A DNA stretch of 64,000 bases from the NCBI RefSeq assembly GCF_014805625.2, contig NW_023998490.1:1094169-1158168 (forward strand). The letters run 5' to 3'. Source of the stretch: Glossina fuscipes. Its lineage: Eukaryota > Arthropoda > Insecta > Diptera > Glossinidae. The translations under genes were made by a program, and so were the position numbers. The notes under the pieces are model-generated. The model was given only the letters and a program-made list of their open reading frames with translations. It ran no database searches and was not told the DNA's origin. The first letter of the stretch is position 1, and each line of letters begins with the position of its first letter. This document shows positions 13,330-26,486 of the stretch, piece by piece.

Positions 13330-14253
13330 CCATGCTTTGCATTAACTCCAAGTTTAAAGCTTGATTCTTCACCTCTTCCTAATCTGCATTATTCAACTTC
13401 AATGTAAAAATATCTTGGCACTCCATTCATCTTGTAGATCCAACGCAATGTCTTGGGGTAACCCTTGATTGCAAACTCCACTTTGGCTCCCAAGTGGAAA
13501 ATATTTCTGCTGAGGTTTGTCTTACCCTCCGAAAACTGTACATTCTAAACCTATATCTGCCTCTACAGGTCCAACATACCATTGCACTCCTTCTCATGGC
13601 GCATGTTAATTATGTATGTATGTATTAAAGATTTTTCTGGATGCTGCGTAGGCTTTGCTTACTAGGACAATACAATATTTTTCTAACCATAAAACTCGCG
13701 TTCTGCGTATCGTTAAACTTAGAGACTACATCTCCTACTTCGTTCATGCTTTGACAAAATTCCCCTTTGCCGATTTTCTAATATTCAGGTCATTTATTTA
13801 CCTCTACCAAATCATTCAATCTCGATCCCCAATTTCGATAGCGCGAGTGCAGTTCTCTAGATCAAACAGAAGCCCTTTCATATTAATACCACGTTTTTCT
13901 ATATAGTCACAAGAACGATTTTATTATTATTATTAATTTCGCCAGAGAAATAAATTCCAAGACTAAACTCTTAAAAGCACTAGCATCTAACTAAGGCTAT
14001 CGGCTTTTATTAAAAACTCTACCGCACTTCAGATTCGAACCCACGACCATTGACTTGGTAGTCGAGATTCCTCGCCTTCGGCTACTCAGACGGATAAGAA
14101 CGATTTTACACTGTTCATGTTGCTCGATGTTGGTGTGCGTTACCTCTGAGTCTGAAATCCTGCAATGCACGCTTGAATACGTTTAGAAGAAAACTGACCG
14201 CACTGACTGATGATTACAGAGTTTATGGAAAATATAATCAACATTTGTAACCA
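13330..14253 (+). mobile_element. Non-LTR retrotransposon relic, 3' end of reverse transcriptase ORF
   Basis: Translation of 13446-13623 reads QCLGVTLDCKLHFGS, LTLRKLYILNLYLPLQVQ and ALLLMAHVNY, which follows the part after the catalytic core in jockey-like reverse transcriptases (LGV.LD...F..H, then a LRKL segment and LP..V). After a frame break, 13655-13906 reads IVKLRDYISYF, FLIFRSFIYLYQII and FSRSNRS.FILIPRF, the usual carboxy-terminal region of these ORFs. After the inserted SINE the frame resumes with LPLSLKSCNARLNTFRRKLT and stops at 14251-14253. The catalytic domain upstream is missing or unrecognisable. Clade (jockey or a relative) is by memory of motifs. Clearly dead: stops, frame breaks and an insertion. 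Confidence 0.75.
13924..14095 (-). mobile_element. tRNA-derived SINE, nearly full copy, with target duplication
   Basis: Read on the minus strand it has a tRNA-like head ending in a perfect B-box type motif (GTGGGTTCGAATCT), then GTGCGGTAGAGTTTT and a body ending GGAATTTATTTCTCTGGCG with a TAA-rich tail. It is flanked by a perfect 13-bp duplication, AAGAACGATTTTA, at 13911-13923 and 14096-14108. It is inserted in the reverse transcriptase relic, whose reading resumes after it. Related copies lie at 59400-59590 and 61276-61368. Confidence 0.85.
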
Positions 14254-17095
14254 CTTAGCTGACTTGTATACTCACTTACGTTGTACTAGGTAATAGGCCT
14301 CTACGGCTTTACAGTTACTTAATAATGAATAAACGAAAAGAAGGAAGTGAAACTTCAAGAACATCACGATATTTTTAAATTTGTGTTATCTTGTTATCTT
14401 AAACTCTGCAAGAAAAAAACTACACTGACGCTTTCAAGATACCTGAAGTGAATTCGAAACAACTGTTCACAAGGCTAGCTTAAATCTCGCTACCAAACGG
14501 AGCCTGAATCGGACAAGCCAAGCGTTCATATTTAGCGGTAAGTTTTGACATGTCTGTATGTATGCTTGACGTGGCAGTTGTTCAAATTTCTTTGCCTAAC
14601 GGCGCTTATACCTTGTCTAAGCTTATTGCGCCAAAGGTTATCATCCATTATTCGTCCCCATCATTTTGCTTTTAAAATATACGGCAGAGATTCAATGAGG
14701 TACTAGAAAAATTTTAATGTTAACATCGGTGTTAACGTCCGCAGCGAGCGGACAGAGAAGAATTATGCTAGGCAGACTTTCCTATCTCAGCTGAACGAGC
14801 CTCTGCAAACGACTAGTTATTATATCAAATTTGATGGCAATCAGTGGTTAATGAGATGCTTGAAGTGAGGGGCTTGTTTATTTTAATCTAAACAAGTCGT
14901 CTTTCAATTCCACTCGAACTTTTTATTCGAGTTAAACTGATATCCCCTGAAAAATTTTTGGAGTTTCGAGAAAAGGATCAAAAATCAGCCGCAATGGGGC
15001 AGCTGAGTAAAAATATGGGTCGAATTTTTGGTGAAAATTTTTCGTAAAACCCAGCCAATGTGGAGAGATGCAAAACCAAGAACTGTTTGGTCGCAATTGC
15101 AGGGAACAGCTTTACGCGGATGACTTATTCCGCTTATTCATCAACACTTCTTCTTAACAGCATGGCAAGTCTTAGGATAGCCTAACGCACCATGATAGGG
15201 TAGCCAAAGCAAACTTAGTATTGCTGTCATTCGATCACAATAGCATTGAATAATTGATGAATAATTTTTGGAAAATACAGAATTTTTCGTTACTATACTC
15301 TATACCACTTGTAGCACAAGGGCATACTCAGTTCGTGCTGCTATACGTAATACAATGGAAGAGGTGAGATCGAGGCACATTTTATCTAAGCTTGTCTCTC
15401 CGTCTGTCCGCCTTGTTTTTTTTTTGATTCCACCTACAACTAAAATATTTTGATAAAATTTGGTCCACAAACATATTTCGGCTCAAAGACGAATGGTTCG
15501 GATCGGACTATGTTTTCGATCGCCTCCAGTAAAAAGCCTTGTTTTAGAAAGTTGTTGTATGAGTAAACATTTTTAAATTATTCGCTCCCAAAAGGGATCC
15601 TAAAGAAATAGAAAAAACGCATAAATTTAAACAATGAATTTAAATGACGCTTGAAAACGAAACCAACGCATATGATCACATTTTCGAGAGCTTATGCATG
15701 TCACTACATATATATGTATGTATATATATGTGCGTGTTCATAACAGGGAACGGGTGATAGGTATGAAAACCATAGAAAATGTAATTATATAACTTTGTTA
15801 GAGGACTAACTACCACTTCATCCCAGTTTCTATACGCGTTCGGTTAACCCCTTTTCTATAAATGAACAAAAAAAAAAAGAAAAGGAATAAGGAAAAAAGT
15901 TAACTAAGGGTGAAAAATAAAGTGGCAAGAAGAAAAAAAAATTATTTAAATTAATTATCAACATTGAAAAAGTGAAGTCAAATAACAACTGTTTGTTGAG
16001 TTGTTGAGACATTACGAAGAGAAGAACAATCGAAACCTTTGCAAGTTGAAGAAATTTTTTTAGAACTAAAAAAGCAGGGCGTAGTAAACTGACAAAAGAA
16101 CATAAAGGACTATTGATGAGAGAAAACATGTCATTATGCAAATTACGACACGAACTAAATTATTTACATTTGAAATCATTACTAGCGATTCTCTAATTCT
16201 TAAATGTAATATGAACGGCTGTTGAGCGAGTGCAATAACATATCAATTGCCATATAGAACGACAAAGACATTAGTGTCTAAAGTTATGGAAGAACACATT
16301 CATTTTATTTACGTATATATGCAGGCTTAAGTTGCAAGCCAAACAACTGAATGAAAGCCTATTAAGGTGCTTGAATAGTAATGGGACGACGCCTGACCAA
16401 ATGTAATGTATGTGACATAATGTATGTGATATATGCGTTTGTGTGTTTGTATAATACTAAAATGACCATAATGGATGGTCAAACGATTTATATCGATGGT
16501 ACGTGCATATAATTAATGTCAAGATGTTATCGTTTAATTCGTTGAAATTAACACAACATTGTTTACCTAAAACGAAGCAATTAATTATAAGAAAATGTCT
16601 TCTCTTTCCTTATACTGAAGACCAAAAAAGAAAAGACCAAAGACACCAAACGCCAGGATACTTACTTTAAATCATATTTAAAGAGCAGCAATAACAAGAA
16701 CATAAGAAACGTCATATAAATACATCGACCATGTGTACTCGTACACCTCAACCTCGGCTTGCGTGGCAACTGACTTTTAAAGGCTTCCTCTTGCACGATC
16801 TTTGACTGAACGAACTCCCATTTATGCTTAGTTTAGTTATTTGTAATGGAAATTCACCGATTACTCCACTCCGTTTACATTGCACCGTTTACTCCATTAA
16901 CACATTCTTTGTGGGAGTAGTGTACAAAATAGTTTTAAATATTCTGTCTTGTTTGTAACTTTGTGCGGGATGATCGACTATTTCCAGTTTTGCACGTAAG
17001 GAGTAGACTGTTTCGCTAAATAAGTGTGAAAAATTTCAGCTATCTAACTGTTCTAATTTCCGAGGAACGAACAAAAATCCAAAAATTAAAAAAAA
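14254..17095. other. Non-coding DNA, no gene seen
   Basis: Apart from a family A fragment at 15370-15600 nothing is recognisable. The 103-codon minus-strand frame at 15830-16141 is phenylalanine- and leucine-rich because it reads through A-rich DNA, and is rejected as a gene. Confidence 0.5.
15370..15600 (+). repeat. Family A fragment
   Basis: CTTGTCTCTCCGTCTGTCCG near 15393 is followed by a diverged core: AAATTTGGTCCACAAACATA near 15455 and GGCTCAAAGACGAATGG near 15480, then GATCGCCTCC and TTTAGAAAGTTGTTGTATGAG, the same order as copies 1 and 2. Confidence 0.5.
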
Positions 17096-17099
17096 AAAA

Positions 17100-17365
17100 A
17101 CCGAGTTGCGTTCAGTTTATGCTCCACAGCGCGCTTCCGCTCCGAGCGATTTGGCCCATTTTCAATACCAGCCTGTGTGCAAAAACTTGTAATATTTGCG
17201 ACCAGCAGAGTGCACAGACAGATGGACGGACGTGGCTAAACCTACTCTGAATTTCAAGCTGACCAAGAATATATATACCTCTTCTTCTCTGAAGCTTCCT
17301 TTTGGGTGTTACATGCATTATGGGAAAAAACAAGACGAGTATATCCCCATCTGACAGTGGTGGGT
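17100..17365 (-). repeat. Family B copy, inverted
   Basis: Contains GCGATTTGGCCCATTTTCAA and TACCAGCCTG (as in 7908-7930), CAGACAGATGGACGGACG near 17215, CAAGAATATATATACCTC near 17262, GAAGCTTCCTTTTGGGTGTT near 17291 and GAGTATATCCCC near 17336. The open frames here on both strands are repeat-derived. Confidence 0.6.
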
Positions 17366-20225
17366 GTAGAAAAATCTCAGACGATGATCGTGTAAACGTA
17401 GGACGTTACTATTTCGAAGAAGATGAGTAACTAATGAATAATACAAATGTTACTGAAGCAGAGTAATGCTTGCTTCTTTTAGGAGAAATTCTTAACAATG
17501 AGAGTCCATTGCCGTTTCGAATGACAATAAAAGATGATTGGAACGAAGGAAGCAAGGATGATTGGATAAATGGGAAGATGGCTTAGCCGCTTAAGAATAT
17601 TTTAAAAAATAGCTTCCGAAATAAGCCAAAGTTTTTGGAAGAATCTACGTGTGTCTGTACTTATGACTGTTTCCGATGCTCTTACTTAGTTAGCGCTAAA
17701 TTCTTTGTTTCTCATTTCCGTTGTCTAAAATCCTTCCGTAATCCCTCCGGCAACCACCGTCCTTTCACTTTTAGGAGACGTAATACCTGACGTTCTTACC
17801 TTTAAGCTGAAAGCGAACGAACCCTGCTCGCTCCTTTCCATCTCCTGTAAATGTAATCTCTCCAAATCGTCATCGTGCTCATGCTTATAGGAGGCATCCC
17901 TTACACTTAATTGAACACTTAACAACTTTTTCTGACGTTCGTTTAGTTAAGCTGGATGGATGTACACCCCTTCCCCCTTTTTTCTTTCTCGTTTATCTAC
18001 AATTCTTCTTGATGACCGTAGTGTGTACACGTATAGGAGACAACTTCGAATGTAAGAATTCTTTGATTGTAAGAATTCGTTACAAAAGTTTAGTAGTTCA
18101 GAATTCATTGAAAGGTTAGGCAGCCCACCGTTGTAAGAAACTTTAGTAAATTCGCATTTAATACCACAGACATGATGATGTTTTATCTTCGTATCCTAAA
18201 GAGATAGAACAAGGAGTAGTTTAGTCTTTTCGGAATTTTATCGGTCAGTTAAGCTTTGTTGTGTTTTGATTCTTCTTTTACTCGGTTATACAAGAGTTAA
18301 AGGGTAAAGAGGTGCGCGTCCACCTTCGATATGTCGTCACCTTTCTTTAAGCGGTGTCAACGCATGAGCTCAACGGATCTTTTTTTTTTAAATAAATTGC
18401 TTAGTCGACGTTTTCGAAGAGGCCTTTTTCGTCATCTTAATGTAAATGTTAGCTAATCATTTAAAACTGCATAGGTTATTAAGTGCAATCTACCTAAGCG
18501 GGAAGTGGACACAAAAAGGGAAACAAACAAAAACAAAATTTATATAAAAGTTACAAAAAAAAAAAAAAAAATTTTTCCTTTTTGTATTTTTCGCGAAAAA
18601 CATGATTATGAAATTTTTGTAATATTTCAGATAACTGTGAAACCAGTGGTCATGGATTCACACCATTCACCATCATAACCAGGCAAATAACACAGACATT
18701 CATGCCTACCTATTAAACACTTGCAAGTTGCAAAAATTTAAAAAAAAAAGGGGAAAAAAAACACAAACCGGCAGAACCGACATTATTTAATTTATGATCT
18801 CTGCACACCATTTAGGACCAAATTAAACAATTCGTAACGTTATCGCTGCATGTAGATCTGGGCAAAGTATCAATAACACTAAGAGTAGGTAACAACAATA
18901 GCAACAACAGTTAGTGAACATCTGAACTTATAAATATTTATTATTTCATTATGATTCCATAAGTTTTTGATCACAATCACACAGAATCACATAATGATGA
19001 CGATGATGAGGATGGGTGCGAACATGCATTACACACAAGCTATGAGCATTTATTATATATTATGATTATTAATGATGATCATCGCCATAATGCCCGTACT
19101 ATCGCTAGGCCATTCTAAAGATTGACCATTTTACTTATAACGTCTACGTATATAGCAGAAAAATATCAATAATAAAGATCTGCGAAGATATTTGCTAAAC
19201 ACGCCAAAAAAAGAACGCAAAAAGTAAAATAGAGTTTTACAGCATAAGTACGTAAATTCAATTCCAGCAAGAACGGCGACGACAAGGAGACCAGATTCCC
19301 AAAATATTTCCATCGATTTACGCAAATAGTTGCAGAAACACAATGCCACCATTGCATTGAAATGCACTGCAAAGGTGACCACGCGGCGCTCTGAGCTCAC
19401 CGCAAACCTTTGTCTAACTAGATGAGGCTACGAGTTCTCATTCAGAATTCAATACTTTTTGCTTCTATTGTTTCAAAATCGGATTCTAAACCTCACGCTA
19501 TCTTAAGAAGTTAACTTTGACATTTTAAGAGACTGATGAAAACTTGCGTTAGAAGTTATGTAAGCTTTTGGGAAAACAAAATTATAGAAATTCCTGTAAA
19601 GCAAACAATTTTAAAGATGGCTAACATAAGAGGACGAAGACACTTTATAAGCAGTTTCACGGTGCTTCCTAATGACTGCATGTCCGCTAATTGTAACAGC
19701 TAATAGGTGAACATAAGCCACAGTAGAGAGTGCCGACGTTCAACTTACTATTATCGCACCGTTCCGGCCTGCAGTAATGCTCCGTGTATGGTGCAGTTTC
19801 CATTTAAGTGACGAAATCGCAATGTCTTTAACGCAAAATAATGGACTGCGTACTCTCTACGGAATGACATAATTTCTAACTGGTGGCAAGTTAGATCAAC
19901 GCGCCCCCTAAACTTCCTCTTGTCTTTTCAAAATTACCGGATAACTGAGCGGCCTTGAAAGGTCAACAATATGACTGTAAAAATTAAAAAAAAAGGTGAA
20001 TAATGCCATACACTGCCCAACGGTTATTCATAGAGAGACTTTTTAGACCAAAACGTGGCCTGCATCATCTGTAGGAGATCTCAAGAAAACAAGACGGACG
20101 CATCGATAGATGAGCTTAGACCGATTCGGAAAGTGATTCTGACTAGATCGATAGGATGTAAGGTGGACTTCCACACAAAGTTGCAACTTTTTTTTTTATG
20201 GACATGAAAAACGGTTCTCTTATAT
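17366..20225. other. Non-coding DNA, no gene seen
   Basis: No exon recognised. The block 18900-19090 is rich in ATGATGATGAC-like and TATTATTATG-like simple sequence. A short inverted family A end (ACGGACGCATCGATAGATGA) lies near 20095. A direct repeat of TGTAAGAATTC occurs at about 18051 and 18070. Confidence 0.5.
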
Positions 20226-20230
20226 TACTC

Positions 20231-20272
<42 letters not shown>
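20231..20272. repeat. (CTA)n microsatellite
   Basis: About 14 uninterrupted CTA units abutting the mariner relic. Confidence 0.95.
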
Positions 20273-20475
20273 AATATTTTATCATGAACTGCCGAAATCG
20301 ATAAATTTAATCTCTCAAGTATCTCACGACTTATTATCAGCCGGTTTGCATCAATTAATGCCTTTATTGTGTCTTCATCAATATCAACTGGACTTCCATG
20401 ACGCCATGCATCTTGAACATCAAAATTGGTGGATCGAAATTTTGTAGACCAGCAGGGGCGCTGACATTCCGAAAA
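20272..20475 (-). mobile_element. mariner transposase relic, amino-terminal part
   Basis: The minus strand reads KFRSTNFDVQDAWRHGSPVD, then IDEDTIKALIDANRLI, ISREILERLN and LSISAVHDKIF. This is the end of the helix-turn-helix region of mariner transposases (FRSGNFDV.D..R.GRP, then IKALIE.N, then R.IAERLN.S...VH). The beginning and the whole catalytic domain are absent and the copy ends at a CTA repeat, so it is a fragment. Subfamily not resolved. Confidence 0.8.
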
Positions 20476-21875
20476 TACTGCTTATCATTTTTCATATTTT
20501 AAAGGGCAAGCCTTGCTATAACACCTATAAAAATATGAAACAATTGCGCGGCTTAAGTGTGAACTTGGCTGTGAAAAATCACAATTTAATCCTCTGTTGG
20601 GAAACAACGAAATGATTTTCCGAGCAACAAACTTGGGAGTGACCTTAGTTTGCTGAAATTTTTAAATGGCGCAGTTTATACACTGTACTCTTTCAGTAAC
20701 TACGTACACACACAGTGTGATAATTAATAGCAATAGCTTAGTTTTCGGTTTTGTGATAATAATATTAGGCTTAGTTTTTTTTCTTTTTTATTTGGGCTAT
20801 CAGGAACATTTCGCGTAACACGCTGATGACTGCCCATATCGACTAAGCACTCATGATGGCTACGAGCAAAGTGAACTGTAACAAAATGCGATCTGATTTA
20901 GTAAAGACCAACTTGGCAGTTCCGATCTTTACCTTGTCGGCTACTTATATGGATGTTCTTTATAGTTTTTTAATTTTTATTGTCATTGTCATGTCCCGTT
21001 GTCCTTTTACTTCGCGGTAAATGAACCCTAAGCAAAGATACAAGCGTCAAAAATAGAGAGTTCACGTCAGTGATCTCTAGATGAAGCAATAAATTATTCA
21101 TTTCCATTATTACTGTCGTGACTCGTTAATTATATATATATATATAGCATTAAATATTTTTCTAAGAGAATTTTTGACTACCTCTTCAGTATTGATTCCC
21201 TACAAGTTCACATTTCAAACATATACATTTATAGTGAAAATCAGTGCTGCTTGTGATTACAAATTTTCGTAAATGGTTTGTAATGTTTCTTCAGTCAGTT
21301 GTGACTTTCGATCTGATATCTACCATAATTACGTAGCAGTCGAACTCAGTTAGATCGAAGAAAACGTTGAAGCCCATATCTTCACAACTGATATAACGGC
21401 ATGTTAGTGTGTACGCTGAACTCGACCTTGATTCGCTTGAAAATTATTTCGAATTTTTTTCTACTTAAGCTGCTGCATTCAGTTTAAACGCAATTCTTTC
21501 ATTTGCTTTGTTGAAAGTTGTTTTTCTTTGGTTGGTGGTCTTTCGCATCCCAAAGAGCTGAAAACTTCGCAGAAAACTAAAGGAGAGTCGTCGTCGTGCA
21601 AAAGAAGAAGACATGAATGGGATGATGTATGAAAAGAAGGCTGGGAGCTGATAGTTGAGGTGCTTTGGCGCAAATATGTCAGTCAGTATTGAAGAGTTAG
21701 GTGATCATACGAGACTCTTTATTCTCAGTTACGTTTACTGTCGTTATTGTCCACGGATAACCAAAAGCATTGTGTCAATCAATCGGTTCTCTGCTTCTGG
21801 GACTGAAATGTCGAAATAGCACTTTGGATGAATTGAAGGCGTGAAAAAATCTATAGATATATTATAAAATTCAGT
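20476..21875. other. Non-coding DNA, no gene seen
   Basis: No recognisable exon or transposon protein. A short TA run lies near 21131-21146. Confidence 0.5.
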
Positions 21876-21879
21876 CCGC

Positions 21880-22170
21880 CGAAAATATATGGAAGATCTA
21901 GTCAAACTCAGGAATGGAATTTAATTTGACTTGTTTGTCAATCTGTCCGTCTGTCCGTCTTATTTCCTTGTACTCAAGCTACAGGTTGCAATTATTAATA
22001 ATTAAGATTTTATGAAATTTCGTACACTGATGTCATTTAGTCCAAGGACGCATGCTACTCAAAATGATTCGGACGGAATCACTTTTTCGTCTACTTCCCA
22101 TATGATGTCTTTTTTTGAAAAGTCGTGATACAAAGTAGCGTGGAGTGGTGGGCCATGGCCCGCTATAGAT
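21880..22170 (+). repeat. Family A copy
   Basis: Starts with a GATCTAGTCAAACTCAGGAA-like head, then GTCCGTCTGTCCGTCT near 21946, ACTCAAGCTACAGGTTGCAA near 21972, GAAATTTCGTACACTGATGT near 22014, CCAAGGACGCATGCT and a CATATGATGTC...GAAAAGTCGTGA block. The order matches copies 1 and 2. Non-coding. Confidence 0.6.
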
Positions 22171-23689
22171 TTACCCTTTTTAACTCGATTAATTCTATTT
22201 AATGATATAAAAAAGTTGAAAGTTGTTGATGGTAAGGATACGTTATTCTTTGTTAGAAATTTAAATGAAATTCGGAAAAACTTTTTTCAATTTTTATCGT
22301 TCCATTTGCTGAACAATCGCATATGAATAAAGAGCAAAAGAGCTCAGACATCAGAGCTGTTCGTATCAATGTCTTGAATACTTTTGCTAATTTTGAAGTT
22401 CGTGACCGAAAGACATTTAACAAACATATCTACACAAACGAATAGATGGATGGTTGCACAGACCGACAGATATGTACAAATACTAATAAATATATATACT
22501 TTATAGGGTTTTTAAATTAAAGATTAAATAAAAATATAAAAGAAAAAACTAATTTTCAATAGCAGAGCACCAATACAGTCAAACATTCCAAGTATTACCT
22601 GACAATTCTAATGTCAAGTAATCAATCGCTTCGGCATCAAATGAAAATTGTTTTAATTTCCGCGCCGGGGGAGGTGTCGGCCATTTACGCTAACTTTATA
22701 GATTCTACAATGGTTTGCTATCAAATTGTTAAGCCTTTTATATCGTCTGTGAAAAGATAAGTATGGGTAATTTTAAGACCCCCTTTTCCTTGCGCTGTCT
22801 GTAATGTGAATGCGACTTTGAGTAATTGCTACCTTTGTTGCTTTGTAAGTAGATGAAGCAACCGTCACTGATATAATACGTAAAGAAAACGAATCTTTCC
22901 GCAGGATATATCACAATTGATACCCTTCAGATGCACTTGAAGCGATTGTAGCTCAGCTAACCCGGAATAGTTTCTTTTCATTAGAAAATCAAAGAATTTT
23001 TGAAAATTGCTTGGAAAGAAATGTTGTTCTTTTATGCAGGTTTTCGTAAATAGTCGTCAGAAAGACGGCTATAAAATTTGATGTGAAGTTTACTGACTCA
23101 GAAACTGAAGGTGTGGACGAGTGTGATTAGATGTTTTCCTTTATTATTCGATTCCTATCGTTTTGTTTTTATGGAGGCCTGGTCTCCTTAAGTTCTATAC
23201 TTTTAAAGCAAATATGTGTGTGTGTACTCCTATTTTAAATTAAAAGAAATAAATAAAATAAGAAACGGATAAATAAGAAGAGACACAAATTTGTTAAGAG
23301 TAAATCGCTGTGAAATCTTATTAGAAAAGTTAACAATCGTCGCATGCACTTGTTAGCCAGAGACGCCGACATATCCATCATATATAGTAATAGTCGGTCA
23401 TGTACGATTGTAACGATTGCGATGAGACCTAAAAAAAGTATTGACAGGCCAGTTGATCGAATAGACGGATGGCTGGCAGAAAGGTAGCACAATACGGCAC
23501 GGCACAGCAAACAGTGTAACTTAGAATAATGTAAGACAAAGGAGAAGATGAAAAAGAGAGAGCAGGAGAAGGAGAAGGCGCAATTTGCTGTTGATTGTCG
23601 TTGAGCGTGCAATATTGGCTGGAATCCATAAGCATGTAGTGCAATGTCCGAAATGCCAGGAGACCTGTTTTCAAGATACGCACATGACA

Positions 23690-23869
23690 TTCATAATGAC
23701 GATGCTAAAGATAATGATAATAATGATGACGATGACGATGGCGATGACGATGACGATGATTAAAACGCTATTGATGATGATGATGATGCTTGATACTTGA
23801 TGCTATGACGAGAAAACACGACAGGCGAAACTGATGATGACACTGCTTAAACAGTCAAAAAGGCTTCTT

Positions 23870-23915
<46 letters not shown>

Positions 23916-23948
23916 CAGTAGTAATAGTAGCCGTAGTAGTAGCAGTAG
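23690..23948. repeat. Cluster of GAY and GTA trinucleotide repeats
   Basis: An imperfect GATGAC/GATAAT run spans about 23697-23790 and a long GTA run with a few substitutions spans 23871-23948. The cluster continues after about 230 bases of mixed sequence with CAACAG repeats. Confidence 0.9.
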
Positions 23949-24177
23949 GCAGTTTTTGTGCGTAATCTAAGAAGCTCACATATAAGCGCAGACGCGCTCA
24001 CACATCGCCAAACAAAGATTCACACTTGTACGCATTCATTTGTTTGGTTTGTACATCAACTTGTTTGAAATGTTTCCGAGAATGTTTCACAACTGACAGT
24101 TGTCATTAGTGATTTATAAGTAATATTTTATACGTGCCATTGCAACAATAACATTAGCAATAACAACAATAACAATC

Positions 24178-24312
24178 GGCAGTAGCAACAGCAACCGCAA
24201 CAGCAACAGCAACAGCAACAACAATTAAAACAAACAAAACAATAACGGCAAAGAACAACAGACAATAATGATGACGACGATGACGACAATGACGACGATG
24301 ACGATCAACGAC
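24178..24312. repeat. CAACAG repeat followed by GATGAC-type repeat
   Basis: A CAGCAACAGCAACAGCAACA-type run at about 24185-24222 is followed by interrupted ATGACGACGATGACGAC at 24268-24305. It looks like an opa-type repeat but no open coding frame with splice sites surrounds it, so I treat it as non-coding. Confidence 0.85.
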
Positions 24313-26486
24313 AGTAATAATAACCCAGCGTTATTGATACTTTTGTAAGCTATAAAGCAAACAAATCGTATGAATCTTTTAAACAGTGACGAAAACTAAA
24401 TGCTGTCTCGAGTCACTTCAAGTTCGAACTCAACAAAAAACTATCCACTAAAAGGTGTTTACAAGTTTATCGGTCTTCCAGTTGCTTCAATAAAAACTTG
24501 TTAAAGTCTTGAATATGGTAGAAAAACTAACTAGCAAATGCACACATACACGTGTACAATAAATATAGAACACATACGCATACAAGTGGATGCACGCATG
24601 AATACATGTCCAGATACTTAACGCAAAAAAAAGCAACGAATTCATCATACATTGCAACGTGTCAGTTAAATGCGTTTCACGATGTTCTGAAATGTTTACG
24701 CAAACTCGGAATAAAGATCATTTTTGCCACCAGCATAATTCCGAAAATGAAAACGTGATTGTGAAATTGATTGCCATATACACACGCATCGATATCCATA
24801 GATACGCATACATACCATATATATAAATATATATATATATATATATGTGTGTGTATGTACGTACGTACGTACATTTGGTTCACTACAAAATTTCACAGAT
24901 TTTCAAATAATATACAAGAAGTGCTCTGGTTTGTTGGTTTTTTTTTTTTTAAATTTTTTATTTCCTCGCACTGGCACTAACTGGTAGGTGTATGTGCAAA
25001 AATTCGAACCACTAAGTGTGTGTGAAATTTTTCACTCCACTCTTCTGGCTACTGCCGATGATGATGATGATGATCAAAGCGATTGAAATGAAAGCGCGGT
25101 TAAAAAATACTCACTAGTTTCACATTCTCTTAGTATTGTTGCGTTTTGCTGCTGTTCTTGTTGTTGCTGTTTATGCTACTGTTTGTTTAAAATCATTGCA
25201 TTTGGTTAAGCACGTGTTGTGGATAATTAAATTAAATTTTATTTTCATAAAATCTACTCTAGAAATACAATCAATACATGCGCGGATGTATATGTGCGTA
25301 TATGTATGTCATACTATGCCTTTTTTGTTTGTTTTTTTTTTTGTTTTTTTTTTTTTGATTGAAACAGCGAATCGAGCAAAGCACAAAAACGAAAACATTT
25401 ATGTAAACAATTGATTTTCTACGTTCGGTTAAAGCTAAATAGCAGCACGTGTCCATCATTGTACCGAATTCCTCCCTAAATTGAAAAAAAAAAAAAGTTA
25501 AAAGGAAAGAACGTTCTAACAAGTGTTCAAGTGGGCACTTGCCCAACTTTAACGAAGAAATTAAATATAAAAAAAAAAAAAAATTAGTTTTCTACTGTAA
25601 ATAAATCGCATTATAGTTGGCGACGTTCCAAAGAAGGGTTAAAGGGCTAAAGGATTATTTACCAACACTGATATATATTATCCTGTAGTTCGCAATAATT
25701 CCCATCGATTTTATAAATCATTTTGTTACTGTAACTATCTTCTACTGATCGAACAAAGGAATGGCTTCGAGTTTTGCAAAAACAATTAATAATATTTTCT
25801 TTTATGTATTGCTTAAGCCAGGTGCAGCCGGCAGAAGGCTTCCAAAATTCCAAAAAAAACATTTTCATGCATTTCGTTGCTTCAGAATTTGTATCGAAAA
25901 ATTATGAAAGATTTTATTGTAATTTTTCAAAATATTGTCAAACATTTCTTGACATATGTGGAGAAAGAAACGAATTTTGTTTTCTCTTTTTTTGCAAAAT
26001 CATTTTTCTTAAGAAATGGAAACTACGGCAAGGGGAACACAATTGGGAAAAGTGAGAGGTCCACTAAATGGATTTTGTTTATTTTGACATCGTAAACAGC
26101 CTCTTGGGACTTTAAGCATTCATTGCTTAGAACTGACTTTTTTTTATTTTTGATAGAAAGATTTTTTTCACAAGTAATCTTAAAACTGTGTTACAACCCT
26201 ACATAGCGCTTATAGCTACCTCTGCTTGTTGCTTTATTCCTAGTTATATACAAATTAAAACACGGCTTTCATAGGAGTTCTCATGGATGTCCTCTTAAAT
26301 ATGTAATGGAATTATATAGAAGTCATCAAGACTTTGTGGTTTTTTCGGGAGGAATGTTCTACTCCAGACGGATATTTTCTGAAGAATAAATTTCAGCCTG
26401 CAAGGGGAAAGTTTCTTTATAAGTCACACCTAAACAGAGCAAAAGTCGCATCTACGCAATTTTGTTGCTTATGTATTACGTCTGGA

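Larger units (their letters stand above)
22171..26480. other. Non-coding DNA rich in microsatellites, no gene seen
   Basis: No exon recognised. An inverted family B remnant (CAGACCGACAGATATG, then AATATATATACTTTATAGGG) lies at 22450-22510. Simple repeats cluster at 23690-24330, 24820-24870 (TA, GT, then ACGT units) and 25058-25076 (GAT). The 151-codon minus-strand frame at 23235-23690 is low-complexity and not supported as a gene. Confidence 0.5.

Noticed and set aside
13985..14095. Possible functional tRNA gene on the minus strand
   Set aside because: The B box is intact but the head does not fold into a clear cloverleaf, and target duplications and a tail identify it as a SINE.
23235..23690. 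151-codon minus-strand open frame
   Set aside because: Low-complexity Leu/Phe/Ser-rich reading of A- and GA-rich plus-strand sequence; no domain.
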